From contig CAUQMS010000001.1 in NCBI GenBank assembly GCA_963519305.1, positions 400,818 through 464,817 of the forward strand: 64,000 nt of DNA, in the 5' to 3' direction. Below are positions 15,481 to 25,200 of this stretch, in pieces. Position 1 is the stretch's first letter; each line of letters begins with the position of its first letter. The position numbers and the translations under genes were made by a program. The stretch comes from Ewingella sp963519305 (GTDB lineage: Bacteria; Pseudomonadota; Gammaproteobacteria; Enterobacterales; Enterobacteriaceae). The notes beneath the pieces were generated by a model. It ran no database searches, had not been told where the DNA came from, and worked only from the letters and a program-made list of their open reading frames with translations.

Positions 15481-17529
15481 ATGCAACCCGCTCCCGCGCT
15501 TAAAATGGCCCTGCAATATCAGTTAAAGCAACAGGGTATTCGCCGTCTGCTGGTTTTGAGTGGTGAAGCGAACTGGTGCGCGGAGCAGGCGGCTGCGTTC
15601 AGTGAAGGCCAGCCAGGGGACTGGCTGTGGGCCAGTGACCGGGCGCCGTTCGGGGCGCACTCCGTGACGTTCTCTGCGGTTCATACTTTACTGGGGCAGG
15701 AAAAACTGCACGGTATATTTGATGCGCGGCTTGGGCTGAATGCAGAGGCACTGGCTGCTTTCTCCGGTACGTTGCGCGCCGGAAGCTGGCTGATTTTACT
15801 GGTGCCGCCGTGGCAGCAATGGCCGCTGTTACCTGACGCGGACAGTCTGCGCTGGAGCGAACAGCCCGAATCCATCCCCACGCCAAATTTCACCCGCCGT
15901 TTTCAGCAATGTCTGGAACAGGATCCGGCCTGTATTCTCTGGCACCAGCATCGGCCTTGCGTGTTTGCGCCGTTACCGGCAGGCCCGGACTGGACGCCGC
16001 CGGACGGTCAGCCGACGCCGCAACAGCAGCAAATCCTGTCACGTTTACTGGGTGCTGAAGAGGGTATTTGGGTACTGACCGCAGCGCGTGGCCGGGGGAA
16101 ATCCACCCTGGCGGGCATGTTAGTCGCGAAGTGGCCTGGCACCTGCTGGGTCACCGCCCCAGCCAAAGCCGCGGCGCAGCAGCTTTGCGAACAAAGTCAG
16201 GGCAAAGCGCAATTCTGGTCGCCCGATGCACTGCTGGAATATTGTGAAAATCACACCGTCACCGGAACAGACTGGCTGCTGATCGACGAAGCGGCCGCTA
16301 TTCCGGCGCCGTTACTGACAAAACTGGTTGCCTGCTTCCCGCGCGTTTTGCTGACTACCACGGTACAGGGCTATGAAGGCACCGGCCGGGGATTTATCCT
16401 CAAATTCTGCGCATCGCTCCCGCATTGGCATGACCTGCGACTGGACGCGCCGATCCGCTGGTCTGTCGCCGATCCGCTCGAGCCTTTTCTCGACCATCTG
16501 CTGCTGTTTGGCGACGCACCGGCCTTAGTCTTTCAGCCTGACAACGACGTACAGTTGTGCCCGATAGACGCCGGGCAATGGCTGACCGGGCCGGATCTTC
16601 TGGCCGATTTCTACGGCCTGCTGACCAGCGCACATTACCGGACGTCCCCGCTGGATTTACGCCGTCTGCTCGATGCTCCCGGCAGCACTTTTGCCGCCGC
16701 CATCTTGCAGGACAGCATCGCAGGGGCTGTCTGGCTGGTTGAGGAGGGCGGGTTGAGCGACGCGCTGGCTCATGAAGTCTGGGCCGGAAGGCGGCGTCCG
16801 CGTGGCAATCTGGTGGCGCAGTCTCTGGCAGCCCACGGCGGGCAGGGTGACGCACCTAAGCTGCGTTCCCGCCGGGTGAGCCGTATTGCTATCCAGCCTG
16901 AGATGCGTCGTCGTGGTATCGCACAGGCATTACTGGCGCAGCAGGCGGGGCTGGCAACGTCGCTGGGCCTGGATTTTCTGTCGGTCAGTTTTGGGTATAC
17001 CCTTGAGCTGAACGCCTTATGGCAGCTCGCCGGTTACCATCTGGTGCGCATTGGCAGCCAGCGCGAAGCCAGCAGCGGTTGCTACACCGCAATGGCTGTA
17101 TTGCCGCTAAGTGATGCCGGTCATGCGATGTGCGCCGCTGCCGTGCAGCAACTGGCGCGTGACGGGTTCTGGTTACAGCGTCTGATCCCGCTGGAATTAA
17201 CGTTGCCGCTCAGCGATGACGTAACATTGACGGAGGCCGACTGGCAGGAATTGGCCGGGTTTGCCTTCGCCCACCGTGCGCTCGAAAGCAGCTATGCCGC
17301 CTTGCAACGCCTGCTGTTGCACAGTGAACTCCCTCTGACGGCGCTGCGCAGCCACCTTCAGCAGGGGCAGAGTGCGGCGCAATGCGCTGACAGCCTGCAC
17401 CTGAGCGGGCGCAAAGCCCTGATGCGCCGCTGGCGGGAGGAGACCGCACTGGCGCTGGACACCCTCGATGTCTCTCTTTGCCAGCGCTGGCAGCAATTCA
17501 CGTTACCGCTTGCTGTTTCATTGGAATAA
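15481..17529 (+). CDS. tmcA: tRNA(Met) cytidine acetyltransferase
   Basis: TmcA acetylates the wobble cytidine C34 of elongator tRNA-Met with acetyl-CoA and ATP, improving AUG decoding. The 682-residue product has an N-terminal domain, an RNA-helicase-like module with Walker A AARGRGKST (201-209) and Walker B LLIDEAAAIPAPLL, then a GNAT domain (about 380-520, SRRVSRIAIQPEMRRRGIAQAL), and a tail domain. I chose ATG 15481; a GTG directly before it is also in frame. No strong ribosome site is seen, so translation probably depends on the upstream yeaL-like gene. Confidence 0.95.
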   Translation: MQPAPALKMALQYQLKQQGIRRLLVLSGEANWCAEQAAAFSEGQPGDWLWASDRAPFGAHSVTFSAVHTLLGQEKLHGIFDARLGLNAEALAAFSGTLRAGSWLILLVPPWQQWPLLPDADSLRWSEQPESIPTPNFTRRFQQCLEQDPACILWHQHRPCVFAPLPAGPDWTPPDGQPTPQQQQILSRLLGAEEGIWVLTAARGRGKSTLAGMLVAKWPGTCWVTAPAKAAAQQLCEQSQGKAQFWSPDALLEYCENHTVTGTDWLLIDEAAAIPAPLLTKLVACFPRVLLTTTVQGYEGTGRGFILKFCASLPHWHDLRLDAPIRWSVADPLEPFLDHLLLFGDAPALVFQPDNDVQLCPIDAGQWLTGPDLLADFYGLLTSAHYRTSPLDLRRLLDAPGSTFAAAILQDSIAGAVWLVEEGGLSDALAHEVWAGRRRPRGNLVAQSLAAHGGQGDAPKLRSRRVSRIAIQPEMRRRGIAQALLAQQAGLATSLGLDFLSVSFGYTLELNALWQLAGYHLVRIGSQREASSGCYTAMAVLPLSDAGHAMCAAAVQQLARDGFWLQRLIPLELTLPLSDDVTLTEADWQELAGFAFAHRALESSYAALQRLLLHSELPLTALRSHLQQGQSAAQCADSLHLSGRKALMRRWREETALALDTLDVSLCQRWQQFTLPLAVSLE

Positions 17530-17640
17530 ATGGAACGACTCATTCAATAAAACCCGGTTTCAGCTCCTGCACCACGCGCTATAGTGGCAAAAGAAAAGCG
17601 CCAGCGGCGCACTCTCCATTGAATACATCAGGGAACAATC

Positions 17641-18267
17641 ATGGCCATAGAAAATATTCTCGTTCAGCAGCCGGAAGGCTCGGCGGATAAGCTGATCCTT
17701 CTGTTTCACGGGGTGGGTGACAACCCGGTATCGATGGGGGAAATTGGAAAATATTTCGCGGCCGCGTTTCCTCACGCGCTGGTGGTGAGTATTGGCAGCC
17801 CGGATATCTGTGATTTTGGCCGCGGTTTCCAGTGGTTTTCGGTACAGGGCGTAACGGAGAAAAACCGCCAGTCGCGTATCGATGCAGCGATGCCGTTATT
17901 TATCAGCACAGTACGTCAATGGCAGCAACTCAGTGGTGTGACGGCGCACAATACGGTACTGGTTGGGTTCTCACAGGGAACGATTATGGCGCTGGAATCG
18001 ACCAAGGTGGAGGCCGGACTAGCGGGCAGAATTGTGGCGTTCAGCGGGCGCTTCGGTAATCTGCCTGAAACCCCGATTGATGCAGGAACCGTTATTCATT
18101 TCATTCACGGTGAACAGGATCCGGTAATTAATCCGTTCCAGTCCAAAAGCGCTGCCGAGCGTCTGACATCACTTGGCAATACGTGCACGCTGGATCTGCA
18201 ACCAGGTATGGCGCACGGGCTGGATCCGCAGATGATGAACACTGCTCTGGCCTATTTGCGCGGGTGA
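17641..18267 (+). CDS. ypfH: Alpha/beta-hydrolase (carboxylesterase) YpfH
   Basis: YpfH is a soluble esterase of the phospholipase/carboxylesterase family. The 208 residues show the oxyanion-hole LFHGVGD, the nucleophile elbow GFSQG (Ser), Asp in HGEQDPVI and His in GMAHGLD. That is the full catalytic triad. The natural substrate is unknown; short acyl esters are hydrolysed by the E. coli homologue as I recall. It follows tmcA on the same strand after 111 bases and ends at a bidirectional terminator. Confidence 0.9.
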   Translation: MAIENILVQQPEGSADKLILLFHGVGDNPVSMGEIGKYFAAAFPHALVVSIGSPDICDFGRGFQWFSVQGVTEKNRQSRIDAAMPLFISTVRQWQQLSGVTAHNTVLVGFSQGTIMALESTKVEAGLAGRIVAFSGRFGNLPETPIDAGTVIHFIHGEQDPVINPFQSKSAAERLTSLGNTCTLDLQPGMAHGLDPQMMNTALAYLRG

Positions 18268-18307
18268 AAAGGCATCGGTGACGAAGTTCCAGTGAATGAG
18301 CACCATT

Positions 18308-18335
18308 AAAAAAGCAGCCACAGGGCTGCTTTTTT
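18308..18335. terminator. Bidirectional terminator between ypfH and ypfN
   Basis: A-run AGCAGCC and GGCTGC T-run form a symmetric stem with loop ACAG. It serves both convergent genes. Confidence 0.87.
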
Positions 18336-18348
18336 GGGTCTGACAGAA

Positions 18349-18534
18349 TTACTTCTTCTTCGGCCAGTCGTCGTCGTTATCCCACTCAGCATTATTATCG
18401 CGATGCGGCGGAACTTCAGGTTTGTCGTTTAGATACTTTTTAACATCAACACGGTTCAGCTCTTTGACGCCGCTGATGATGATCCCAGCCAGTACGATCA
18501 GAATGATCCACCAGTAATCTTTAATCCACTCCAT
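18349..18534 (-). CDS. ypfN: UPF0370 small membrane protein YpfN
   Basis: A 61-residue protein with one N-terminal membrane helix (about residues 7-21, WWIILIVLAGIIISG) and a charged, Asp/Asn/Pro-rich tail. It matches YpfN (66 residues in E. coli), whose function is unknown. AAGGAG lies seven bases before the ATG at 18534. The longer in-frame opening to 18582 would overlap the upstream peptidase gene and is not supported. It follows that gene by 10 bases on the reverse strand, so it is the last gene of the yffB-dapE group. Confidence 0.9.
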   Translation of the reverse strand: MEWIKDYWWIILIVLAGIIISGVKELNRVDVKKYLNDKPEVPPHRDNNAEWDNDDDWPKKK

Positions 18535-18544
18535 GGCTGACTCC

Positions 18545-19213
18545 TTAATTAATGGCGATAAAACGCGGGAAGATCGTTGCAAGATGGGCTGTCACCCAGT
18601 CTGCACCTGCAACATCCTGTCCTAGCCAAGCGTTGATAAGAACCTCCGCAGTGAGCTGCGCTTCGCACAACTCGGCCAGAGGACGATAACTCAGGTGCCA
18701 GGGTTCGACGGCTACGCCGCCGCGGTCCACGGCAAAAGGCCGGTAAAAACCGAACTCATTCATATTAGCCGTAAGCCACTGATTCAGCGCAGCGAAATAA
18801 CCGCCGGTTTCATATTCCCAAGGCTCCAGCTGCAATTTACTGCCCATCGGTAGCAACGTCGGATCGTAAATATCCAGATCGCTGCCCCAGTGATGGCGGC
18901 TGGCGCCCGGCAGGGCGGACCAGCGCAGGATCAGCTCACAGCGCTCAGCATCGGTTAGCAAACTGACATCAACTGGCTGACTCTGCTTATCTAATACTGG
19001 CCGCTCGCCGCGAAATTTGCCATTCCAGATGGCCCGTTGGCGATCGAAATCACGAAATGTGCTGGCCGGTTGTAGATCAAATCCGGCGATACGCGCCGCC
19101 GCCTGCATACGGCCAAATGCCTCTGCGGCTTGCGGTTGCAGGCGGTGCGGGCCGTCGCCCACGGGCACTACATGCGTCGCGCAGCGGCCTGTCAGCATTG
19201 CATTATCTATCAT
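18545..19213 (-). CDS. M15 family D-alanyl-D-alanine carboxypeptidase (VanY-type)
   Basis: This is a 222-residue VanY/LdcB-type zinc peptidase expected to trim D-Ala from peptidoglycan precursors or peptides. The zinc and catalytic residues appear in SRHHWGSDLDIYD (His, Asp) and EPWHLSYR (Glu, His). No signal peptide is visible, so a cytoplasmic dipeptidase or tetrapeptide-processing role is possible. Its ATG overlaps the dapE stop by four bases (ATGA), a coupled arrangement. E. coli has no gene between dapE and ypfN, so this is a lineage-specific member. Coupling to DapE, which makes the precursor of the cell-wall amino acid meso-DAP, is suggestive. Confidence 0.85.
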   Translation of the reverse strand: MIDNAMLTGRCATHVVPVGDGPHRLQPQAAEAFGRMQAAARIAGFDLQPASTFRDFDRQRAIWNGKFRGERPVLDKQSQPVDVSLLTDAERCELILRWSALPGASRHHWGSDLDIYDPTLLPMGSKLQLEPWEYETGGYFAALNQWLTANMNEFGFYRPFAVDRGGVAVEPWHLSYRPLAELCEAQLTAEVLINAWLGQDVAGADWVTAHLATIFPRFIAIN

Positions 19214-20337
19214 GCGACCAGCTGTTCCATGATGCGCTGATACATGCGGCTGAGCAGTTGCAGATCAGCGGCGTGTACGCATTCGTTGATTTTATGGATG
19301 GTGGCATTAACAGGCCCCAGTTCCACCACCTGCGCGCCCATCAGGGCGATAAAACGCCCGTCGGAGGTGCCACCGGTGGTTTGCAGTTCCGGCGTGATTT
19401 CACTGTAATGGCGCACGGCGTTAACCACTGCATCCACCAGTTCGCCACGCGAAGTGAGGAACGGTTGGCCGGAAACCACCCAGTTCAGGGTGTATTGCAG
19501 ATTATGCCGGTCAAGCAGTTCGGCCACGCGCTGTTTGATCAGGGCGTCGGTCAGCTCGGTGCTGAAACGGAAATTGAACTGTACGTACAGCTCGCCCGGA
19601 ATCACATTATTGCTGCCGGTGCCGGCGTTGATATTGGCAATCTGCATGCTGGTTGGCGGGAAGAACTCATTACCGCGATCCCACTCGGTGGCCACCAGTT
19701 CATTGAGGGCAGGCATTGCGCGGTGTACCGGGTTATCTGCCAGATGCGGATACGCTACGTGGCCCTGCACGCCGTGAACATGAAGATTGGCGGTCATGGA
19801 GCCACGGCGGCCATTCTTGACGATATCGCCGACGCGGGTGGTGCTGGACGGTTCGCCGACCAGACAGAAATCCAGCCGTTCGTGGCGCTCCATCAGGGCA
19901 TTAACCACTTTCACCGTGCCGTTGACCGCGCTGGCTTCCTCGTCAGAGGTAATAAGAAACGCCAAACGGCCTTTGTGGTTCGGGTTGCTTGCGACAAAAC
20001 GTTCAGCGGCGACGACCATCGCGGCCAGTGAACCTTTCATATCCGCTGCGCCGCGCCCGTAAAGCATACCGTCGCGCAGGGCCGGTTCGAACGGGCCGGT
20101 GACCCACAGTTTATGATCGCCGGTTGGGACCACGTCGGTATGTCCGGCAAAGGCCAGCGTTCTACCTTCGCCCCGTGTCGCCCAAAAATTCAGGGTATCG
20201 CCAAAATTCATGGGTTCGATGCGAAAGCCGATGGCTTTCAACCGTGCGATCATGATCTCCTGACAGCCTGCGTCGTCTGGGCTGAGGGAAGGGCGGCGGA
20301 TCAGTTGTTGTGCTAAATCGAGTACCGGGCAACTCAT
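19210..20337 (-). CDS. dapE: Succinyl-diaminopimelate desuccinylase
   Basis: DapE hydrolyses N-succinyl-LL-diaminopimelate to LL-DAP and succinate for lysine and cell wall synthesis. The 375 residues equal the E. coli length. The two-zinc M20 site is seen in FAGHTDVVPTGD (His), YGRGAADMKGSLAAMV (bridging Asp), TSDEEASA (general base Glu), and the C-terminal GPVNATIHKINECV (His). The gene starts one base after the yffB stop and overlaps the downstream peptidase gene, so yffB-dapE-peptidase-ypfN is one operon. Confidence 0.97.
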   Translation of the reverse strand: MSCPVLDLAQQLIRRPSLSPDDAGCQEIMIARLKAIGFRIEPMNFGDTLNFWATRGEGRTLAFAGHTDVVPTGDHKLWVTGPFEPALRDGMLYGRGAADMKGSLAAMVVAAERFVASNPNHKGRLAFLITSDEEASAVNGTVKVVNALMERHERLDFCLVGEPSSTTRVGDIVKNGRRGSMTANLHVHGVQGHVAYPHLADNPVHRAMPALNELVATEWDRGNEFFPPTSMQIANINAGTGSNNVIPGELYVQFNFRFSTELTDALIKQRVAELLDRHNLQYTLNWVVSGQPFLTSRGELVDAVVNAVRHYSEITPELQTTGGTSDGRFIALMGAQVVELGPVNATIHKINECVHAADLQLLSRMYQRIMEQLVA

Positions 20338-20338
20338 G

Positions 20339-20722
20339 TTACTTAATCTCCGCGAGGAACTGCTGATAGCTTTCAGACTTGAAACCCAACAGGGACTGGC
20401 CGTTGGCGGCGAGTAATAAAGGGCGTTTAATGATGGCCGGATGCTCCAGCATCAGGGCTTTGGCTGCACTCTGATTGTCACATGCGGCGCGCGTTGCTTC
20501 ATCCAGCTTACGCCAGGTGGTGCCTTTAGTGTTCAGCATGGCCTCCCAGTTATGCGTGTCGATAAGTTGCTGTAAGAGCGCGTCATCCAGACCATCAGCC
20601 CGGTAATCATGGAAACGATAGTTGGTACCGTTTTCGTCCAGCCAGCGGCGGGCTTTTTTGACGGTATCGCAATTTTTAATGCCATAAAGGGTGAATGGAA
20701 CCGCTGAGGATGTGTCTGCCAT
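20339..20722 (-). CDS. yffB: ArsC/Spx-like reductase YffB
   Basis: YffB is a thioredoxin-fold protein of the ArsC/Spx family; its role is unknown. The 127 residues contain LYGIKNCDTVKKARRWL with Cys18 and the family end IKRPLLLAANGQSLLGF. E. coli YffB has 118 residues. The extra N-terminal nine residues start at ATG 20722, where AGGT lies a little far upstream. It is the first gene of the reverse-strand group with dapE, as in E. coli. Confidence 0.9.
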   Translation of the reverse strand: MADTSSAVPFTLYGIKNCDTVKKARRWLDENGTNYRFHDYRADGLDDALLQQLIDTHNWEAMLNTKGTTWRKLDEATRAACDNQSAAKALMLEHPAIIKRPLLLAANGQSLLGFKSESYQQFLAEIK

Positions 20723-21131
20723 GGAAAACGTTACCTGTGATCATGATGTGAAGCCGGGCCAGTAGGATGGCCCAAAGTTATTAACAATAATGCGGGAAAA
20801 TCGAGACAGGATCCAGACAGGAAGGGGCTTAAAGCCCCGATCCGGATTTATTGCGCATTTTCCTTACCCGATGATTTTTCTGCAGCTTTGATTACCTGAC
20901 GGATTCTATTGGAAAATCGTGCGGTAAGGTTACATGAAATGATTTCAACGGTTAATTTATTGTTGAATCAATTCATTGGCGCAAAGCGCGGCCGGTGAAT
21001 GTTAACAATAGAAATCGTTGCGGGTATTATTTTAAATCGGAACTGTGCAGTTTTATTAATCAATCCGGTCATTGAGAGAGTGACGAAGGCGTGATCTGTT
21101 GTCGTTATAAAGAGGAGAGCAGCACCGTCTT
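20723..21131. other. Intergenic region between the TPR gene and yffB
   Basis: I see no confident gene in these 409 bases. A small GGGGC/GCCCC hairpin at 20824-20838 could end the transcript of the upstream TPR gene. Just before it on the reverse strand is a 37-codon open stretch ending KENAQ-stop (stop at 20848-20850), but it lacks a start codon. The yffB promoter should lie near 20730-20800. Confidence 0.5.
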
Positions 21132-21605
21132 TTATTCAATACGATCAAGATCGTCACAATAATGGGCAATAACTTTTTGATAGCGGCTTATTTCCTGCGA
21201 CGAGCTATTTTCCGTCATCAGTATTAATAATTGTGATACCGCCTGTTTGGCATAGCCCAAATTATAGAGCGTCATGGCGCGAAACATTCGGATATCGTTG
21301 GCATCCGGAAACCGGCGTAATGCTTCATCGAAAGTTTCCAGCGACTCCTGATAACGGCCCAGCGCGCGGTAGGTACTGCCAAGTCCCAGATAAGCGTTGC
21401 GTAAATCCTGGCCGCCGAGATGGTGCTTTATTGCTGCCCGATAAAAAGGAATCGCTTGCTGCTCCAGCCCGAGAACGTCATACAAAAAAGCCACTTTGTA
21501 AAGCAATTGCGGGTGCTGCGTTTTCGACGACAGCATACTCAGCGCGCTTTGCAGCGCATCTTCATAACGGCCCTGACGGCTCAGTTTCTCAATTGTCTGT
21601 AGCAT
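21132..21605 (-). CDS. Tetratricopeptide-repeat protein of unknown function
   Basis: A 157-residue, probably cytosolic protein with no signal peptide. TPR-like helical pairs are visible, for example RYEDALQSALSML, YKVAFLYDVLGLEQQAIPFY, YLGLGSTYRALGRYQESLET and FRAMTLYNLGYAKQAVSQL, so about four repeats fill most of the chain. ATG 21605 has AAGG nine bases upstream; a GTG two codons earlier is possible. I do not recognise a characterised homologue, and E. coli lacks a gene here. It diverges from ypfM. Confidence 0.75.
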   Translation of the reverse strand: MLQTIEKLSRQGRYEDALQSALSMLSSKTQHPQLLYKVAFLYDVLGLEQQAIPFYRAAIKHHLGGQDLRNAYLGLGSTYRALGRYQESLETFDEALRRFPDANDIRMFRAMTLYNLGYAKQAVSQLLILMTENSSSQEISRYQKVIAHYCDDLDRIE

Positions 21606-21875
21606 GTACACTGACCTTACTCTTTCTTTTGGGATGGAAGCGGGAACAGTTAACGAAGTACTGCCGGAGTAATGATGAAGAACTTAAGTCAAATAAAATA
21701 GCGCGTCAGGGGGAATTGGGCAATAAATGTCGGGTTTTTAGGATTAACGCTAACATTATGATTCCTCTGATAACCGCTTTTCCCACTGTGATCCGGATTA
21801 AGATATCGGTAATTAGAATTGGTTTGATTAAATTTTCGCCGTATAATCCCGTTCGTTAATTTAAAGGGGAGTATC

Positions 21876-21935
21876 ATGGTCGAACAAGAGTTAGGTAACT
21901 GGAAAGACTTTATCGAAGCAATGCTGCGCGGTTAA
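21876..21935 (+). CDS. ypfM: 19-residue small protein YpfM
   Basis: The reading frame encodes MVEQELGNWKDFIEAMLRG. This matches the E. coli small protein YpfM (19 residues, MIERELGNWKDFIEVMLRK as I recall), and its position between acrD and yffB is the same. The function is unknown. AAGGGGAG lies five bases before the ATG. A good -10 (TATAAT, 21842-21847) with a weak -35 (TTGGTT, 21819-21824, spacing 17) precedes it. The gene is expected to be an amphipathic helix. Confidence 0.88.
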   Translation: MVEQELGNWKDFIEAMLRG

Positions 21936-22014
21936 ACGCTCAGAAGTGACCAAGATAAAGCGCATCAGGATTGTGTTTGTTGAGTTCGTTGTCATTGTCT
22001 CATTTAGCTTTTTA

Positions 22015-22239
22015 TTAATATGACACCCGTGGGAACCGGATATAAACATACTCATCTTGTAACGGCATACACAGTAATATAAAAAAGTATGTCTGGATGA
22101 AAATTTGTGAACCACTTATTACACCGCAGCTGAACGTTTCGGTTTTGTTTCCTACAACGTAATACAGCAGTAAAGCCGTTGTCGTGAAAGTGGCTGTAAA
22201 TAAAAAGGCGCTAACCAAGGTTAGCGCCTTTTTTGTCAC
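22015..22239 (-). pseudogene. Possible remnant of a small FidL-like membrane protein
   Basis: From a GTG at 22239 the frame encodes 74 residues. A hydrophobic N-terminal helix (about 8-29) is followed by NKTETFSC, which recalls the start of FidL-like exported or membrane-anchored proteins of enterics. The rest does not look like the family, and another frame just downstream carries a more polar stretch (INKKLNETMTTNSTN), so a frameshifted relic is possible. Against it, the first codons lie inside the strong acrD terminator. I regard this as a weak call. Confidence 0.25.
22202..22234. terminator. Strong terminator after acrD
   Basis: AAAAGGCGCTAACC and its complement form a 13-14 bp perfect stem around a two-A centre with A and T flanks on both sides. 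It lies 20 bases past the acrD stop and could also end the ypfM transcript. Confidence 0.9.
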
Positions 22240-22252
22240 TCATTCTCCGCTT

Positions 22253-25200
22253 TTATTTGTGTGGATCCTGTGTGGTTTCAACGATATCGCCGATCAGCGG
22301 CGTCGCCTGATGTTTGACCGGGAAGCGGCGTCGTACCAGCACAAAGAACAGCGGCACAAAGAAGATAGCCAGTACGGTAGCGGAGATCATCCCACCGATA
22401 ACCCCGGTGCCTACGGCATGCTGACTGGCGGAGCCTGCGCCCTGACTGGTCGCCATCGGCAGTACGCCGAACACAAATGCCAGAGACGTCATCAGGATGG
22501 GGCGCAAGCGCTGACGCGACGCTTCGAGCGTGGCTTCCAGCAACGTCTTGCCCCGCATATTGAGGTCATTGGCAAATTCGACAATCAGAATGGCGTTTTT
22601 GGCCGACAGCCCGATGATAGTCAGCATCCCCACCTGGAAGTAAACGTCGTTCTCCAGCCCGCGCAGCCAGGTGGCGATCACCGCACCGATCACCCCCAGC
22701 GGCACCACCATCATAACGGAGAACGGTATAGACCAGCTTTCATACAGCGCCGCCAGACACAGGAATACGACCAGCAGTGAGATGGCGTACAGCGCTGGAG
22801 CCTGCGCACCGGACAGACGTTCCTGATAAGAAAGACCGGTCCATTCCAGACCAAAACCGCTCGGCAGTTTGGCGACCAGTTGCTCCATTTCATCCATCGC
22901 GGTACCGCTGCTGACACCCACGGCCGCTTCACCGACAATTTCTACCGCGGAATAACCGTTATAACGCTCAAGCCGTGGCGAACCGGTTTCCCAATGTGAT
23001 GTGGCAAAGGCCGAGAAGGGCACCATGGTGCCGGCGTTATTGCGCACAAACCATTTGTTCACATCATCGGGCATCATGCGGAACGGTGCTTCAGCCTGTA
23101 CGTAAACTTTCTTCACGCGGCCACGATCAACGAAGTCATTGACGTAAGTCGAACCCCAGGCGGTGCTCAGCGTACTGTTAATATTCGCAACCGAAACGCC
23201 GAGTGCCTGCGCTTTGGTCTGATCTATATCAATTTGCAGCTGCGGGCTGTCATCCAGGCCGTTATGGCGGACACGGCTCAGATTGCTGTTTTTCGCCGTC
23301 ATTTCCAACAACTGGTCGCGCGCCGCCATCAGGGCGTCATGGCCATTGCCTGCGTGGTCCTGCAGTTCCATATCGAAACCGGCAGACGTCCCGAGACCGT
23401 TAATGGCCGGCGGTCCGCTGGCGATAACCCGCGCTTCTTTGATGTGTTTAAACTCTTTAGTGGCCCGCTCGATAATATCAAATACGGAGTTCTTGCCGGA
23501 GGTGCGAGAATCCCAATCAGTCAGGCTGATAAAGAGACGAGCAACGTTCTGGCCATTACCGCCCGGGCCTGCGCCCAGCGTGGAGAATACCGAAACGACG
23601 TCTTTTTTCTCATCGGTCAGGAAGTAGTGTTCGATCTTTTCGACGACTTTCTGCGTTTGTTGCAGCGTAGAACCCGGCGGTAGCTGAACCTGCACGGTCA
23701 GTACGCCCTGATCTTCCTGCGGCAGGAAGGAGGTCGGCAGTTTGACGAACAGGAAGGCCAGAATACCCAGAATCAGCAGATAACCCAGCATGTAGCGCAA
23801 GCTGTGTTTAAGCACGCTGCCCACACCTTTTTCATACCGGTTGGCATTACGATCAAACATGCGGTTAAACCAGCCGAAGAAGCCGGTTTTGCCGTGATGG
23901 TGTCCTTTAGCGATGGGCTTTAATAACGTCGAACACAGGGCCGGAGTGAGCGTCAGGGCCACAAACACTGACAGCACCATGGCGGCGACAATCGTTATAG
24001 AGAACTGGCGGTAAATGGCACCGGTGGTGCCACCGAAGAAGGCCATCGGAATAAATACCGCTGACAGCACCATGGTAATCCCGACCAGCGCACTTTGAAT
24101 CTGCCCCATTGATTTGCGCGTGGCTTCTCTGGGGCTGAGCCCCTCCTCGCTCATCACGCGTTCGACGTTTTCCACCACCACGATGGCATCGTCCACCAGT
24201 AACCCGATGGCGAGTACCATGGCGAACATCGTCAGGGTGTTAATCGTATAACCGAATTGATGCAGCACCACAAAGGTGCCGAGCAAAACCACCGGCACAG
24301 CGATGGTCGGGATAAGCGTCGCGCGGAAATTTTGCAGGAACAGGTACATCACCAGGAATACCAGCACGATCGCTTCAAACAGTGTTTTTACTACGTCTGT
24401 GATCGCGGCTTTGACGAATGGTGTCGTTTCGTAGGCAATGCGGGTTTCCAGACCGTGCGGAAAGTACTTTTCCAGCTCAGACAGACGTGCGCGAACCAGT
24501 TTATCGGTTTCCAGCTCGTTCGCACCGGACGCCAGCTGAACGCCCATACCGGACGCGGCCTGACCGTTATAACGGCTCAGAATACTGTAGTCCTCAGCTC
24601 CCAACCCAATGACCGAAACATCGCCGAGTTTGACCTGTGACCCATCCTGATTCACCCGCAGGGTAATATCACGGAACTGCTGTGGGGTCTGCAACTGCGA
24701 CTGGGCATTAACAGTGGCATTCAGCGCCTGAAAATCGACGGAAGGCGCGCCGCCTAACTGACCGACGGCGACCTGGCTGTTCTGTGCTTCAATGGCAGAA
24801 ACCACATCACTGGTGGTCAGCTGGTAATTATTAAGTTTGTTTGGGTCTAGCCAGACGCGCATGGCATATTGCGAACCGTAGGCGGTGATGCTGCCCACGC
24901 CGTCGATACGGCTCAGCGGATCCTGGATATTCGAGGCAACATAGTCGGCGATATCCTGCTTATCCATGCTGCCGTCAGTGGAGACGAACGCCACGGTCAT
25001 CAGGTTGGTATCACCGGTTTTCGACACGGTTACGCCCTGAGTTTGTACATCCTGTGGCAAACGCTTCAGCGCCTGTTGTAGCTGGTTTTGCACCTGTTGT
25101 AGCGCTTCGTTCGGGTCAGTCCCGGCTATAAAGCTCAGCGTTATCTGTGATTTACCGTTGTTGCTGCTTTGAGAGGACATGTACATCAGGTTGTCTAACC

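Larger units (their letters stand above)
21936..22252. other. Region between ypfM and acrD
   Basis: It holds the strong acrD terminator (22202-22234) and a reverse-strand reading frame that may be a decayed membrane-protein gene (see 22015-22239). AT content is visibly higher than in the neighbours. Nothing else is recognisable. Confidence 0.5.

Noticed and set aside
20848..20961. Reverse-strand open stretch ending SSGKENAQ before a hairpin
   Set aside because: It has no start codon after the upstream in-frame stop and resembles nothing I know; the hairpin can serve the TPR gene.
22184..25081. Several forward frames inside acrD
   Set aside because: They lie opposite a clear 1052-residue RND pump gene and show low-complexity shadow translations.
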